Assembly: GCA_002633025.1 (NCBI GenBank)
Contig: NMRB01000473.1
Coordinates: 124,843-188,842, forward strand
From: Notospermus geniculatus
Taxonomy: Eukaryota > Nemertea > Pilidiophora > Heteronemertea > Lineidae
Direction: 5' to 3'
DNA length: 64,000 nt
Of this stretch, positions 32,231-43,351 are shown piece after piece (within the stretch, counting starts at the first letter, position 1; every line of letters starts with the position of its first letter). Both the position numbers and the translations under genes were made by a program. The notes under the pieces are model-generated. The model saw only the letters and a program-made list of their open reading frames with translations. It had not been told where the DNA came from and did not search any database.

Positions 32231-33220
32231 GATACTGGTGTTTTAGTGTACACAAAACACGTTATGAAAATACGTCCAACGATTAAGTTGAAGAGATCCG
32301 ATAGGTGGTGTATTGACCAAAAATCTGAATTTCTCATTATTGTTAACGAAGGGGGTGTAACCCAACAAATGGACAGTGTTTATCTCTATCGATATTATGC
32401 AAAGACAAAAAGTTTTAATGTCGTGTATAAATTTAGGCAGGAGCCAAGCAATTTAAACCTTTTTCAACGTGCAGTCTTCCAAAACAGATTCCTAGTTTTT
32501 GGCTCCTACAGAAGTAATAAAGAACGATTCCGTTTCAGTTTATTTGATGGGTTTACTGGTAAGCTAGCAATAAAAGGGTATGGTGCTGAGCCCAAGCATG
32601 ACCCTTGCGCACAGTCTCATATCAGAAAACCCCCCGTTTTTAAGGAAGATCACACCTTTATTTTCTGTAGGATACATAAAAAGACACGTCCCAAATATAG
32701 GATTTCTGTAAATATCATGAGAATGAAGAAAACGAGGTTCACGTTGATTCCGAAGAAACATTTTGACGTACAAGGAACTAACATATTCTTCGTAAATGAT
32801 TATTTGGATGTTGTCACATCGTTGGCGGATCGATATGTTATATATCGCAAAGACGATGGGTATAAACAGACGTCGTATAAAGAGAGTATGCCTTCCTGGA
32901 TGCCCTCGGTAAAAACAGCATTCACCTGCTACAACCCCTTCGAGGACCTCCTCGTATTCATTCTCACTCCTTCACGAGTCGCATTATCATACAGGCTGGA
33001 GTCACAAATGGCTGATGGAGTCATTCCAACAAAGAAAAATAAGACACTTCATATCATAAAAATCTGCTTTCCGGGAGTTGTGCGCATTGATCAACGACAA
33101 ATCTGGCAAAATTTCGTCTTCACTGAGTCTGGTCTACTGCTTATGATTGAAGATTATAAGTTGTTCGCAAATTATGACGAAGAATGGAAGAAAATTTCAA
33201 TTTTTACTCCGGTTGATTAG
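32231..33220 (+). CDS. array unit 4, long exon B5
   Basis: Begins after attcattttcaag| with DTGVLVYTKHV and ends in TAG. Intact. It is the most diverged in the first third (VNEGGVTQQMDSVYLYRYYA then KTKSFNVVYKF). Later motifs are LFDGFTGKLAIKG, LIPKKHFDVQG, YLDVV, FEDLLVFI, LSYRLESQMADG, EEWKKISIFTP. No signal peptide or membrane segment. Confidence 0.73.
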   Translation, partial: DTGVLVYTKHVMKIRPTIKLKRSDRWCIDQKSEFLIIVNEGGVTQQMDSVYLYRYYAKTKSFNVVYKFRQEPSNLNLFQRAVFQNRFLVFGSYRSNKERFRFSLFDGFTGKLAIKGYGAEPKHDPCAQSHIRKPPVFKEDHTFIFCRIHKKTRPKYRISVNIMRMKKTRFTLIPKKHFDVQGTNIFFVNDYLDVVTSLADRYVIYRKDDGYKQTSYKESMPSWMPSVKTAFTCYNPFEDLLVFILTPSRVALSYRLESQMADGVIPTKKNKTLHIIKICFPGVVRIDQRQIWQNFVFTESGLLLMIEDYKLFANYDEEWKKISIFTPVD

Positions 33221-33355
33221 GTTTAATTTTTGTGACCAACCAATAATATCCAACCAATTGACCTGTCAGTCAATTTGAAGACTGTCAACAGTGACTACCA
33301 GAGTGTACGCTATTGAGACAGTAGGATTCTGGCAAAGAAAGAGCATCAACTGTGT

Positions 33356-33715
33356 AAAGCCTCGGTTATGTCGCCCTACGCTGTGATAGAAAAAGTGTCA
33401 ACTAGTTGCAACTGATAACTTATGTCGCCACCGACTAGAAAAATACCGACCGGTCGCAACCACCTGGAACTAGTTTATCGCCGTCTTTTGAGTGCTTATG
33501 TCGACACAGATTTCTTTTGATTTTAAGTAAGTTGAACATGTGCGACTTTCAGGATCTGAATATTTTTAGTTTGCAACTAGTTGGCAACCAGTTACTCGCT
33601 GACGTCCGAGAGCTTATGTCACCGTGTAGTTGTGACTAATTAGTTCCAACTACGCGCCGATTATCAGTTGCCAACTAGTTCTGACTGTACGTAAGGGCGA
33701 CATAAACGAGGCTTT
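33356..33715. mobile_element. fold-back element, ends AAAGCCTCG
   Basis: Left end aaagcctcggttatgtcgcc pairs with right end ggcgacataaacgaggcttt. Interior pairs of caactagttgcaact type. Confidence 0.8.
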
Positions 33716-33904
33716 AGGCTGGGCGCACATTGACGGCAAATTTCAATGCGGCGGTCGGAGTTTTTGAAGTCGACGACTGATCCGGTTGAATGACGAGTCC
33801 AGCAGGTTTGGTCAGTCGACTTTAAATACACCCCTACCGCATTAGGTTTCTTTCACTAAAGACGCGCGCGAAGACACATAATAACTGGCTGTGGTCGCTT
33901 AAAG

Positions 33905-34089
33905 GGCGGCGCACACGAGCGACAATTTTGACCGATTTGTCGGCCGACTTGGCTTTCGACCGCCAAAGCGACAAGATTTGGCGCTTCTGATTGGCTGATG
34001 TCTAGTCGCGCCACCAGTCTCGTAGGCGGTCGCCCAGATTTTGTCGCTCGTNCACACGAGCGACAAAATCTGGGCGACCGCCTACGAGT
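33905..34089. mobile_element. fold-back element with inverted arms around a single N
   Basis: An element with ends gcgcacacgagcgacaa and ttgtcgctcgt runs from about 33905 to 34051. At 34052 there is one N, and 34053-34089 reads back the right arm in inverse (cacacgagcgacaaaatctg then ggcgaccgcctacgag). The two 32-bp arms either side of the N are identical in inverse. Confidence 0.65.
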
Positions 34090-34099
34090 CTTGGTTGCA

Positions 34100-35780
34100 A
34101 CAAACGTTCGCACTGAAGGTGGCACCACGATCCATCTTGGCATAATTTGATTCTGGAAAGCACCTTTGCTTTTACATGTAGCATGGCATAGTCTTTTTCG
34201 TAGTAGAATACGTAGTACATTCTACAGTGAATGTCATGGGCAGAAACGTTTGGTACATGTTCTGCTCTGAGAGGGTTAAACGTGGATGGGAAGTTGGATA
34301 GCCGAATAGCCAAGTGTAACACATTTCCTGGCTATATACAAACTACGTGTATATGTTTTTTTCGAGTAATATTGCCATCATTTAACACATTACAGTCTGT
34401 CGTTATCTGGCCCTGATTACCTGAACATCAAAAATATTATCTGCAATGAAATTTTACTTGTCATTTCAAACATCATTTATTTGAAGATTACATTGTATGT
34501 AACGTGTCAGTTGTGATAAACGTCATATGATGATACAAACAAGCTAAGTTGTAAAGTTCAAGGTTTTTGTCTTTATTCAGACTATTTTACAAATGTATCA
34601 CAATTGAATTATTCTCTACAACAATTGAATTATTGCTAGTAATACAATAAAATCGAGTTGTAGAGACAATTGCGTTATTCTCTTCATTGAAATCGATTTT
34701 ATAAGGAGTTGATTGAAACATAAATGCAACAATAGGTATAAATCAACATCACAAACGAACTGCTGTTTGCGTAAAATAATACATTTTGTGGGAGAAAGGT
34801 TACAGATAAACTAGACGCTTTTTGAGAGAAAGTATGAATTATTAATGTAGATAACCCTTATGAAAGGCCTAGTTAGAAATCAGCACACCTAGCCTGCCTC
34901 CCCTGTGAATAATGAGTCGATCATCACCACGTGGGTGAACAAAGCAGGCAGAATGCTATACCGGTCGTCGAGTGTAGGTAATCACCTCCTGGATGAGCAC
35001 TGCCTGGATTCTACGTGTAATGCCATAACTTCTCTGGTGGCAAACCAATGAGCTATCCTTAGGACCATGTCGGGTATTGGAAGTTCAGAATTTCTAATGG
35101 TGCCCCATGTCCCTCAATTGCTATATTTTTTCGACACTAATTTCACTACGTGAACCTTAACGCCACCAGGCTTGTTGTCATTATGATTCGACTGTTATTA
35201 TGATTATGATTTGATTTTTTTTCAGTTTTCATTTAGACATGCATGTATCTTACACAAAATGAAGGAACAGCAGAGCTACTGACCATTATTGACGCTGATT
35301 CCACTGCACTCCAGGGCAAACGTGACTTCTGCCCTGGAAAGCATGATGGGATTTCCACGGTTACTTTTGGCCAGATGGAACCAAACTGATGTCAGAGAGT
35401 GAGGATTTGGATAGTACACAGACGACTTAATCAAGTGATCACTAACTGCTCAAAATGTATCAAATGCAATAGGAGCTGTCAGTCAGTTGACGAACAGGAG
35501 TTACTAAACGGTAGAATTCAGAGTTGATTGAGCCCCAATCAGGAGAATTTGATATTGTATTGGTCTGCTAGAACTTTCTGCCGTCTTTTGGCGACAAGCG
35601 TGGTTGACTATTCTGCACACTTACATGTATCTTGCTAAACATATTGCCTTATCAGTATGCCCGAGATAATAATCAGCACCATACTCAGATAATGTATATT
35701 ATACACAGATAATGTATACTACTTATTCAATGTGTTTTAAAACGACACGATAAAACAGAAGGTTTAATCCTAATATATTC
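34100..35780. other. gene-free unit-flank sequence
   Basis: 34330-34740 matches the flank after B3 and B4 (cgttatctggcc, attatctgcaa, aacgtgtcagtt). 35465-35600 matches the gagctgtcagtcagttga block. No coding signal. Confidence 0.5.
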
Positions 35781-35799
35781 TGATTTCTTGACATACCAT

Positions 35800-35954
35800 G
35801 TACAGTCATCTCCACTTTTATCGCAACGAGGGAAGAGAGTTTTACCCCGGATGCTTTTTTCGAAGGGTATATTTACATCCTACAGATACACGACCCAACG
35901 GACCCGAGTAACTGGAATTTCATCATGTCCATGTTGTTATTTCCATCCCAATAA
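35800..35954 (+). CDS. conserved small exon E0 of unit 5 (unknown)
   Basis: Counterpart of the unit-2 frame at 8230-8388: reads ISTFIATREESFTPDAFFEG, then YIYILQIHDP, and MLLFPSQ then TAA. Differences from unit 2 are mostly synonymous or conservative, with one whole-codon indel. A possible acceptor, ccatgtacag|, lies just before it. The domain is not recognised. Confidence 0.5.
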
Positions 35955-36073
35955 AGTCGAATCGATAAATTCGAACATTTTGATGGCAAAAGAGAATCGT
36001 CTCCAATCATATAAGCCCTAGCTACTAAAACGACTATACGGTAAAATACATGAACTTGGCAAGTATAGAGAAT

Positions 36074-36228
36074 GGGGAGGTTTAGAAATCAAACGATAAA
36101 CGTAAACGTTAATGCCGGACAACGTTATTTTTGTACCGAAAATGCAATATAAAATCTTGTTAATGTGTAGTATGAAAAATAACGTCGTTGTAAAGTTTAC
36201 GTTTATCGTTTGATTTCTAAATCTCCCT
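36074..36228. mobile_element. fold-back element, GGGGAGGTTTAGA family
   Basis: Arms ggggaggtttagaaatcaaa and ttgatttctaaatctccct pair and continue through cgataaacgtaaac. Same family as 45131-45290 and 45445-45593. Confidence 0.85.
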
Positions 36229-36421
36229 AAAATCTACACTCAACCGGCAATAGACAAGTTCTGAGTGACTCTTGTTAGAAACATGACCACTAACTACATG
36301 AATTAAAACTTTGGTGGGCCACAAAACACATTAAACAGGATAAACAGTCGACTACCTGGTTTATGATACGTTCAACCGATCGATGGAAGAACACACTTTC
36401 ATTCCTTTTTTGGTCAATCAG

Positions 36422-36443
36422 GAGTGTTTTACCTGAGGTGAAG
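36422..36443 (+). other. candidate mini-exon E2 of unit 5
   Basis: Between ttggtcaatcag| and gaggtgaag|gtatgtcacc; homologous to 9167-9206. Seven codons in the frame ending VLPEVK. Confidence 0.4.
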
Positions 36444-36925
36444 GTATGTCACCAGTTCATTTGTTTCCCAAGGTCCCAATGGGCTAAATCAAATGCCTGG
36501 AGACGCACATTCACCTTAGTTTCGCCAAGGAGGTTGTAGAAGGAAACGAAAAGACTATTTATTCCAAGTTACTTGCGTCGTCCATGCAGCACTTAAAGGG
36601 GCACGGCATGCGATCTCTTACCAGGATTTTGACTGCTGACGCAGAGGGAGCCACCTAGCGGCAACAATACAAACTACAAAAACCATTACAAAATGTACGT
36701 ATTACATTCACCGACAACGTAGTTTCTCCCAGATGTTGGAGAGTGGCACGCACAGCGATGGTGCCGCCGGCTGTCGACAAAAAGTGGCAATACTGGTTCA
36801 GACAAACAGAATTTCTGTGCATCGCGGCCTGAAACGCAGAATATAATCAGGTACTACGGGGTCATATGGTCGAGGAACACTTATCCACTTATCATTACAA
36901 ACTGCTGGTTTCAATCTTCTAGACA

Positions 36926-37174
36926 ATGGGAAACCACGAGATTTTGTATACGTTCATCGTTAACAACTACGCATTTATTGAAGCGGATGTTGCAAACGTT
37001 CGAACATCAGCAAATATTGGATGTGCAGTCATGTGTGCCCTTTTGGGTTGTGTTACTATGAACCTGTGGCCACAACAACACGATATTCTCTGCCAACTGA
37101 GTCGAAAGAAAGGAACCTGTATCAAGAGAGAGGAGGTCTTTGAGGAGTTGGGCTGCCGTCTCTTACAGAAGAAG
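36926..37174 (+). CDS. array unit 5, exon S4 (CARD/death-fold-like)
   Basis: Eighty-three open codons, ATG in gacaATGG context preceded by ttcaatcttctag, donor AAG|GTATGA in phase 0. The first 15 codons differ from S1 (MGNHEILYTFIVNN), but from TACGCATTTATTGAAGCGGA onward the DNA is almost identical to S1 and S3 through to the donor. The intron after it has diverged. Predicted to be spliced to A5 or B6; both of these are frameshifted, so the unit may be non-functional. Confidence 0.6.
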
Positions 37175-37495
37175 GTATGAGTGAATAGGCCTAAATAATT
37201 TTCCGTATTTATGCAATTGAAACCATTTAATCCATATCATATGTTCGAAAAATCTGTTTGTGTTACCACCTTGCAGAATAACTGTGTGCTTCTCATTTTT
37301 TTCATAATAGCCTCACGCTAGCACGCACGTGTACATGCGCATTGTACGATAGTGTGAATAAATGACTGGGTGACAGGGTAATTGGGGTGATACTTTTGTG
37401 AAAAATTTGAAGGTCAAAAGGTGACCCCCGCTGCCATGACACGAACAAGCTATAGCGTGCTGTACAGCTCCGCAATTAATGTGGCCAGTAGATGA

Positions 37496-37864
37496 GGGTA
37501 TTTGTAAAATAAGAAACGAAACGAAACCAGAAACAAAGAAACGAAACATATAAAACAGTGTGGTAACTCCAATGGCAATGACTGGATTTTTTGGCACAGG
37601 CTGAGGTTTATCATTAGGCCGCTCCTGCTGGACTGTTATGTTTCGTTACATTTTAGAGGAAAATCTTTATACCTATTTCAGCTTTGCGGATAGGGAACTC
37701 GCTATCATGAGGTCTGTAGACATTGCAAAGTTCAGCAAGGTCCCTATTTTATTAGCAACCATTTTAAAACACCGGACTACAGACCATGAAGTTACTCGTT
37801 TCTGGTTTCGTTTTTTCGTTTCTTGGTTTCTGGTTTCGTTCCGTTTCTTGTTTTACAAATACCC
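37496..37864. mobile_element. fold-back element with gaaacgaaac-rich arms
   Basis: gggtatttgtaaaataagaa continuing into acgaaacgaaaccag pairs with the inverse of ctggtttcgttccgtttctt continuing into gttttacaaataccc. Confidence 0.8.
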
Positions 37865-38409
37865 AGTAGTGAAGGCACCGTCAATCTATTTATTATCTGC
37901 ATTGTTGGGAACTCACCCACGGGATTCATTGGTTTGAGACTATGTTGGAGAACCTGAGTCTCTGGGACCATACTGAATGTAAAACAATGGTGATATGCTT
38001 CCGATTAAACACTGCTTGCCGTGACGCCATGACGCAGATTCAGTCCGTTGTTCATCTGCGAAAGGAGAGCATTTTTCCTATTAAGAGTGTTTTTGTCACC
38101 GATAACTAGGCCGAACCAAGGTCTATTGGCTGAAACATTAAATAAGCAATAGACTTTATTTTGGCCTAATTATCTCGAAAAAATTTAGTACTTCGGCCAG
38201 CATTTTAGATTCTCTTGCACCTTCTTTCGCTCATGTATAAAAGGGCGCGAACAAAAAGTTCATTTTTGTCGTTATGCAATTAAACAATATTCTTTTATAT
38301 CTGTTTCGGATACATGATTTCGATTGGCCAGATTGTTTCAAATTCGGTCAAGTTAACAGATCGACCTCTCGGCATATTGCGTCCGTTTCGTAGGATATCA
38401 GGATTCCTT

Positions 38410-40070
38410 GCCATTCCCAGAATATTCTTACTAAGAATCTTATAATATACTTAGTAAGTATCTTAGTAAGTACATTATTAAGAAAAATCCTTATAAAAAA
38501 GATTCTTAGTACAAGATTTGTCTCATTAAGATTTTTCTTTATGATTCTTATAATAAAAATCCTAGAAATCTTCTATTTCTTAGTAAGATATTAGCAAGAA
38601 AAATCCTACTAAGCTGTTTCGTATAAGATTTTTCTGAGTAAGATTTTCCTTATATGATTCTTATAATAAAAATCTTAGAAATCTTCTATTTCTTAGTAAG
38701 ACATGGTAAGAAAATCCTACTAAGATATTTCTTGTAAGATGCTTAGTATAAGATGTTTCTTGGTAAGATTTTCTTATATGATTCTTACATGTACACTCTT
38801 GTAGGAAAGTAAAAGGACAGCAAGTTATCCTAAATATCTCAAAAACCACTGGAGCTACAGCAATGGTATTTGCACCCAGTCTGTAGCAACATGTTGGGCA
38901 TAGAACCCTGGTGTTTTGACAAATATCAATTTTAATTAATTAAGAGAAAAATGACATTTTATAAAATCACTTTTTTGACAATTTTTGAAAAATCGTCCGA
39001 TTTCAAATTTTCTTTCTTCATTATATTCAACTTGCCTGACTGACCAACATCTGCAACTTATCCTTTTTAGAATCTCACAAGAAAATGCCTTTTTTGGCAT
39101 TTTTTAGCAAAAATAAATCGCACTCAGACAGTCATCTGGAAACACCTCTGGGACAGCCCCTCTTTAGGATTTTATACTCTGAAGAGCAGGCCTAGGCAGT
39201 TCCAGTTCAGTTCTCACGTTATGCACCAAATGAGAAGTGACACTGACTTCAACCCATGTCTGTTCAGTGCAAAACCTCATCAATACCATGAATTGGCTTT
39301 TATTTGTAAAAGGAAGTTACGTCACACTGTCAATATAACAAGGGTCTTGGGAGACCACAGGTTTTGTTGATCACTGTCTGTTATGACAACAAGATTCCCG
39401 GCTAAGAGGGCTGTCCTAGAGGTGTTGTCCGTTTGACTGTATGAGTGGGATTTATTTTGCTGAAAAATGCAAAAAGAGACACTTTCTCTTGATATTTTAA
39501 AAGGGAAAAGTTGCAGATGTTGGTCAGTCAGTCAAGTGGAATGTAATGAAGAAAGAAAAATTGAAATCGGACGATTTTTCAAAAATTGTGAAAAAAGTCA
39601 TTTTACAAAATGTCATTTTTCTCTTAATTAATTAAAATTGATATTTGTCAAAACGCCAGGGTTCTATGCCCAACATGTTGCTACAGACTGGGTGCAAATA
39701 CCATTGCTGTAGCTCCAGTGGTTTTTGAGATATTTAGGATAACTTGCTGTCCTTTTACTTTCCTACAAGAGTGTACATGTATAATAAAAATCAAATTGTT
39801 ACAATGTATTTCTTATCAAGATATTAGTAAGGAAAATCATACTATGATGTTTCTTATAAGATTCTTAGTATAAGAGTTTTCTTAGTAAGATTTTTCTTAT
39901 ACGATTCTTGTAATAAAAATCCTAGAAATCTTACCAAGATTTTTTTACAAATATCTTATAAGAAAATTCTTACTTAGGAAAATCTTATAATAATCATAGT
40001 AAGATATTTTTGTAATGTCTCACTAAAAATAGTTAAGATAATTACGAAGAAAATTATGAGATTGGACATT
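38410..40070. repeat. palindromic TTCTTAGTAAGA-type array, interrupted by a 1-kb element
   Basis: Same word family as 28240-29900 (tcttagtaagatattag, cttataagattc), split at 38788 and resumed at 39781. It lies between S4 and A5, as the other array lies between S3 and A4. Confidence 0.75.
38788..39780. mobile_element. ~1-kb element with ~290-bp terminal inverted repeats
   Basis: Left arm from acatgtacactcttgtagga through ttttaattaattaagag to about 39080; right arm the near-perfect inverse ending tcctacaagagtgtacatgt. The centre (about 39130-39480) has no long open frame. This is a non-autonomous DNA element. Confidence 0.85.
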
Positions 40071-40291
40071 TGCCATTTTTTGCTCCTGATTAAAGTATAC
40101 CTAACCCTCTCGTTCTGATGTCACCGTGTTGCTGCTGGTATCTTGAAACACAAAATTGTGACTTTACAGCGCAACGATTTTGTTCAGTGCATGTTACCAC
40201 CGCATCTACTATAGTAGAATTAACAGTTCAGTTCCCGCTGTATCATTTACAGAGCGGTAAGAGGAAGTATAATCTGTTAAAAGCTATCTGT

Positions 40292-41264
40292 ATGGGTCCA
40301 CAGGATAAAACTCCTTCATATAGATTGCAAAGAAATGTTCGTCTTCAGCCCCAATTTGCACTAACGAAACACACTGACTACAAATATAATAACCAATTGG
40401 GTTACATAATAACCTTGACGGAATCAGGATATTCAAGACGGATTTTCGCCTACTGTTACAAACCTAGGAATAAAATGTATTATATCAAGTATAATACAAC
40501 ATTTTACATAAGGACTAGTGACTTCGGTTATACTGGATATGGAGTGAAGACGTTTGAAAATTTTTACTGCTTTTTTTCTTGTGGAAAGATGTACTTTCTG
40601 CTGCTTGATTTTGTGAAGAGCGAACTAGGGCAAATTACCTTTCCATCCGATGAAAATAAACATATCATTAAAACCTTTAAGGGGTGTAATAAACGGCCAT
40701 TACGGAGTTTACGTTTCAATATGCAGATCTGGAAGGGGCGTGCACTTTGTTATTACACCCATCCAAAACGTATGGCGATGCTCGACGTTACACAACGAAA
40801 ATCTTTGGGTGGGACTGTTATATATTTAGAAAACAGCACCAAGCTAGATATCAATTTAATGGATTTGGCAGGATTTCAGTTTATTTTTGATTTCGTTGTG
40901 GGTGTGTTTCGTAACCAGCGTTTTAGACGACCATGTAATATTAAACTGAAAATGCAGGTTTTTAGTAAAGATCATTTCATTTACGAAATTGTATCATGTG
41001 GGGTTCGTGGCAGTGTAGGTCACCCTGCTAGATTTAACCGGTATCCTATTCTCAAATTGTATCACTGAGAATGCTGTCTTGAGTGACGCGAAAAGGCCGT
41101 ACTATACATTGTTCAAAGTTACCATTGATCATTACGACCATCTCGGCAAATTCGGCATGGACCGACATAGCGTTCTTTATCACATCTTGGCCGGGCGAGA
41201 AAGAAGGAGCAAAGGGTGGGGTTTGGTCGTTAATCGTATTGCTCATTACCGCAATATGGCATGA
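40292..41264 (+). pseudogene. array unit 5, exon A5 with 32-bp deletion
   Basis: Reads MGPQDKTPSYRLQRNV from ATG 40292 (or from the acceptor, 40304) and matches A1-A4 through VGHPA. At about 41028, ccctgct is followed directly by aga-tttaaccgg, missing 32 bp present in A4. The frame then gives RFNRYPILKLYH and stops at TGA (41066-41068). The remaining homology (41079-41264, DAKRPYYTLFKVTI to HYRNMA) is in another frame. Motif FLLLDFVKSELGQITFP replaces the usual TGKLG. Probably inactive, unless a truncated product is used. Confidence 0.75.
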
Positions 41265-41430
41265 AGAATTTCCGAGTCAACGTACGTTACTTTGCATTTT
41301 ACGGACAGGGCCGTTCAGTGAAAACTGGAATCTTAATCTGATTCTGATTTGAGTTTCACATACATGTACATGAACATGTATATCTCCAACAATTTCATTA
41401 TACGAATCTTAAAGAGATGTTGTGTGTTGG

Positions 41431-41860
41431 ATATGCTTTCGAACGTATTGCCCTCCTCTAACTGGGACTTTCGGGACTACTCTGCGTATTTTGTCATCGG
41501 AGCTACGTACTCGTGTTCGAAAATTGACTTGTTTCAGGGCAATTCTCCGGTAACGGAATTACAAATCAGAGCAAAATTTAGTCATATTTTTCGTTCCCAA
41601 CCTTATCTGGCAAATACGACAGATACGAAATCAGTCATACCCTGGGCCTATCAGTCCAAAATATATTTGAACAGGTTCAAACCCAGTCTACAATTCAAGC
41701 TTAAGGAGCAGTCATGGCAGTGTTGCCCACATTTCCTTTGTCGGTAACGGAATTAATCGGAGAGACAGTGCAAAAACAGTCACCAACTTTCAAGAAATTC
41801 TTGCACAATACCCGCAGAACGTATGATTACAATAGGGAGGTTTCGCAAGCGCCCGGTTAG
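41431..41860 (+). pseudogene. unrecognised coding-like frames, 5' part
   Basis: One frame runs from an ATG at 41431 (MLSNVLPSSNWDFRDYSAYF) to TAA 41745-41747. A second frame overlaps it from ATG 41714 (MAVLPTFPLSVTELIGETVQ) and is cut at 41833 by a fold-back insertion, where it meets a stop at 41858. Amino acid composition looks coding. With the frame at 41959-42291 it may be one broken gene lying between A5 and B6. I recognise no domain. Confidence 0.4.
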
Positions 41861-41953
41861 ACCCTACGACGACGTTTATCTATTGTGTGGGTATACCCAA
41901 ACAATAGATAAATGTCGTCGTATGGCCTAAGTGGGCGCTTGCGAAACCTCCCT
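41834..41953. mobile_element. fold-back element inserted in a coding-like frame
   Basis: Nearly perfect 120-bp hairpin with ends agggaggtttcgcaagcgcc and ggcgcttgcgaaacctccct, flanked by AAT on both sides (41831-41833 and 41954-41956), a probable 3-bp target duplication. Confidence 0.85.
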
Positions 41954-41958
41954 AATAA

Positions 41959-42291
41959 CAGTATGATACACGACTGTTAGAAGTCAATGCATACAGTGGA
42001 AAAGGTCCGGAACGAAATTTGATTGGTTGGAGCCCTAATTTGGAATATAATAGGAATTCCCTTAAAATTAAGCCATGCACGTCGACATGGTCGAGGCCTA
42101 CAAAAGGAAACCACAGTAACGAGACGCGTGCACGTACAATACAACTATTGGTTCCTACCAAATATGGCAAACAATGGTTTGAATACAAAGAAGTTAACAT
42201 AGTATTTTGGGCGAAAGGATTTTGTAAAATCTCCGACAGCGACCGGCTGAACAACAATGTTTATATGCAGTGGGAATTCCCTTCTTCATAA
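41959..42291 (+). pseudogene. unrecognised coding-like frame, 3' part
   Basis: Open from just after the fold-back: reads YDTRLLEVNAYSGKGPERNL, later QLLVPTKYGKQWFEYKEVNI and ends MQWEFPSS then TAA at 42289-42291. No ATG near the left end (the computed start is a TTG). It is rich in Trp, Tyr and Lys and looks like a secreted or binding-type domain, but this is only composition. Possibly continuous with 41431-41860 before the insertion. Confidence 0.4.
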
Positions 42292-42299
42292 TAACGTTA

Positions 42300-43340
42300 T
42301 TATTTTTCCGCGATCTTATTCCAAGATTCAATGAATTGCATCGACTCTCATGCGACTAGCATGCGTCAGCTAAAATGCCGGAATTTTGTGCCGAAGGTTG
42401 CGTTTTTGTCAGCCGAGTATTATAAAAATCAAGATAATGTCAACGTCTTGCAATAGATAAACATGTTTAGAGCAATTTGAGCATATTGGTAATCTGAAGT
42501 TCGATCTGACGACTTCAAAAAATGATAAATTCACAGTAGAGGCCTCCTGCGCATGTCCAGATTGACTACTTCCGGTCTTCAATAATATTCTATTGGCTCT
42601 GCCGTGGAGGTAGGCGTCGACTGAGCCGATTTAGCTACGTCACCGTACTATTTTTAGGAGGGCTTTCTCCATGTTGTGGCCGTTCTCCGAAAGGTGACGC
42701 CTCTATAGCAAATTCCCTTCCTAACAGTCGAGGATAATACAGCTTAGGTTGTTAGTTCTTAGTTCAGAGATTAACCGTCACCAAATCTTTCTACACCTAA
42801 GAGAAATGAACATTTCTAAAGACAATGCATGGTAACGGAATTACAAAAAAAATTCTTCTGGAAAGAAGGCTTCAAAGTCATATATTCATCACAACTGTAT
42901 TACATTGTATGTTGCACTTGTCCATTGTTCCTCAATCAGGTCTTGCAGATGTGAAACCAACCAAAATACCGTGGTTTTCACGGATGTGATCTGACCTATG
43001 GGGGGGGGGGGCTAAAGAAGGGTACCAAACTAGGTCATGTCAGGACATTCTGTGCAAAAAACATGAATTTTAATATCAAAGATGAAAACAGAAATTTGAT
43101 TTTGTAATATCCATTCTCTACTGGAGAATTGCCTTCAGCCAAATTACAGAAAATATAACATCATATATTCTCCTTTAATTGACTTTTAGTAAATGTTACG
43201 ACACCTTCACTACATTGTAGGTTCAAGAAAGCATTCTTTCAAATACAAAAAAAGAAAAGAAAAATGAAAAAAAGTATCCCAAAATGGCTCAGTTTCACGC
43301 TAAAATCCAAACGTTTTTGCCTATCTATTTCTCACGCACT
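42300..43340. other. gene-free stretch before B6
   Basis: No conserved frame. A run of eleven G lies near 43002-43012, and there is an A-rich region at 43245-43275. The last 80 bp before B6 resemble the pre-acceptor sequence of B1 and B2. Confidence 0.4.
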
Positions 43341-43351
43341 TTATTTTCAAG

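Noticed and set aside
27920-37400. gacagggtaattggggtg resembles half of a homing-endonuclease (I-SceI) site
   Set aside because: Only about ten bases match, and both occurrences are simply homologous intron sequence of units 4 and 5. No endonuclease gene is present.
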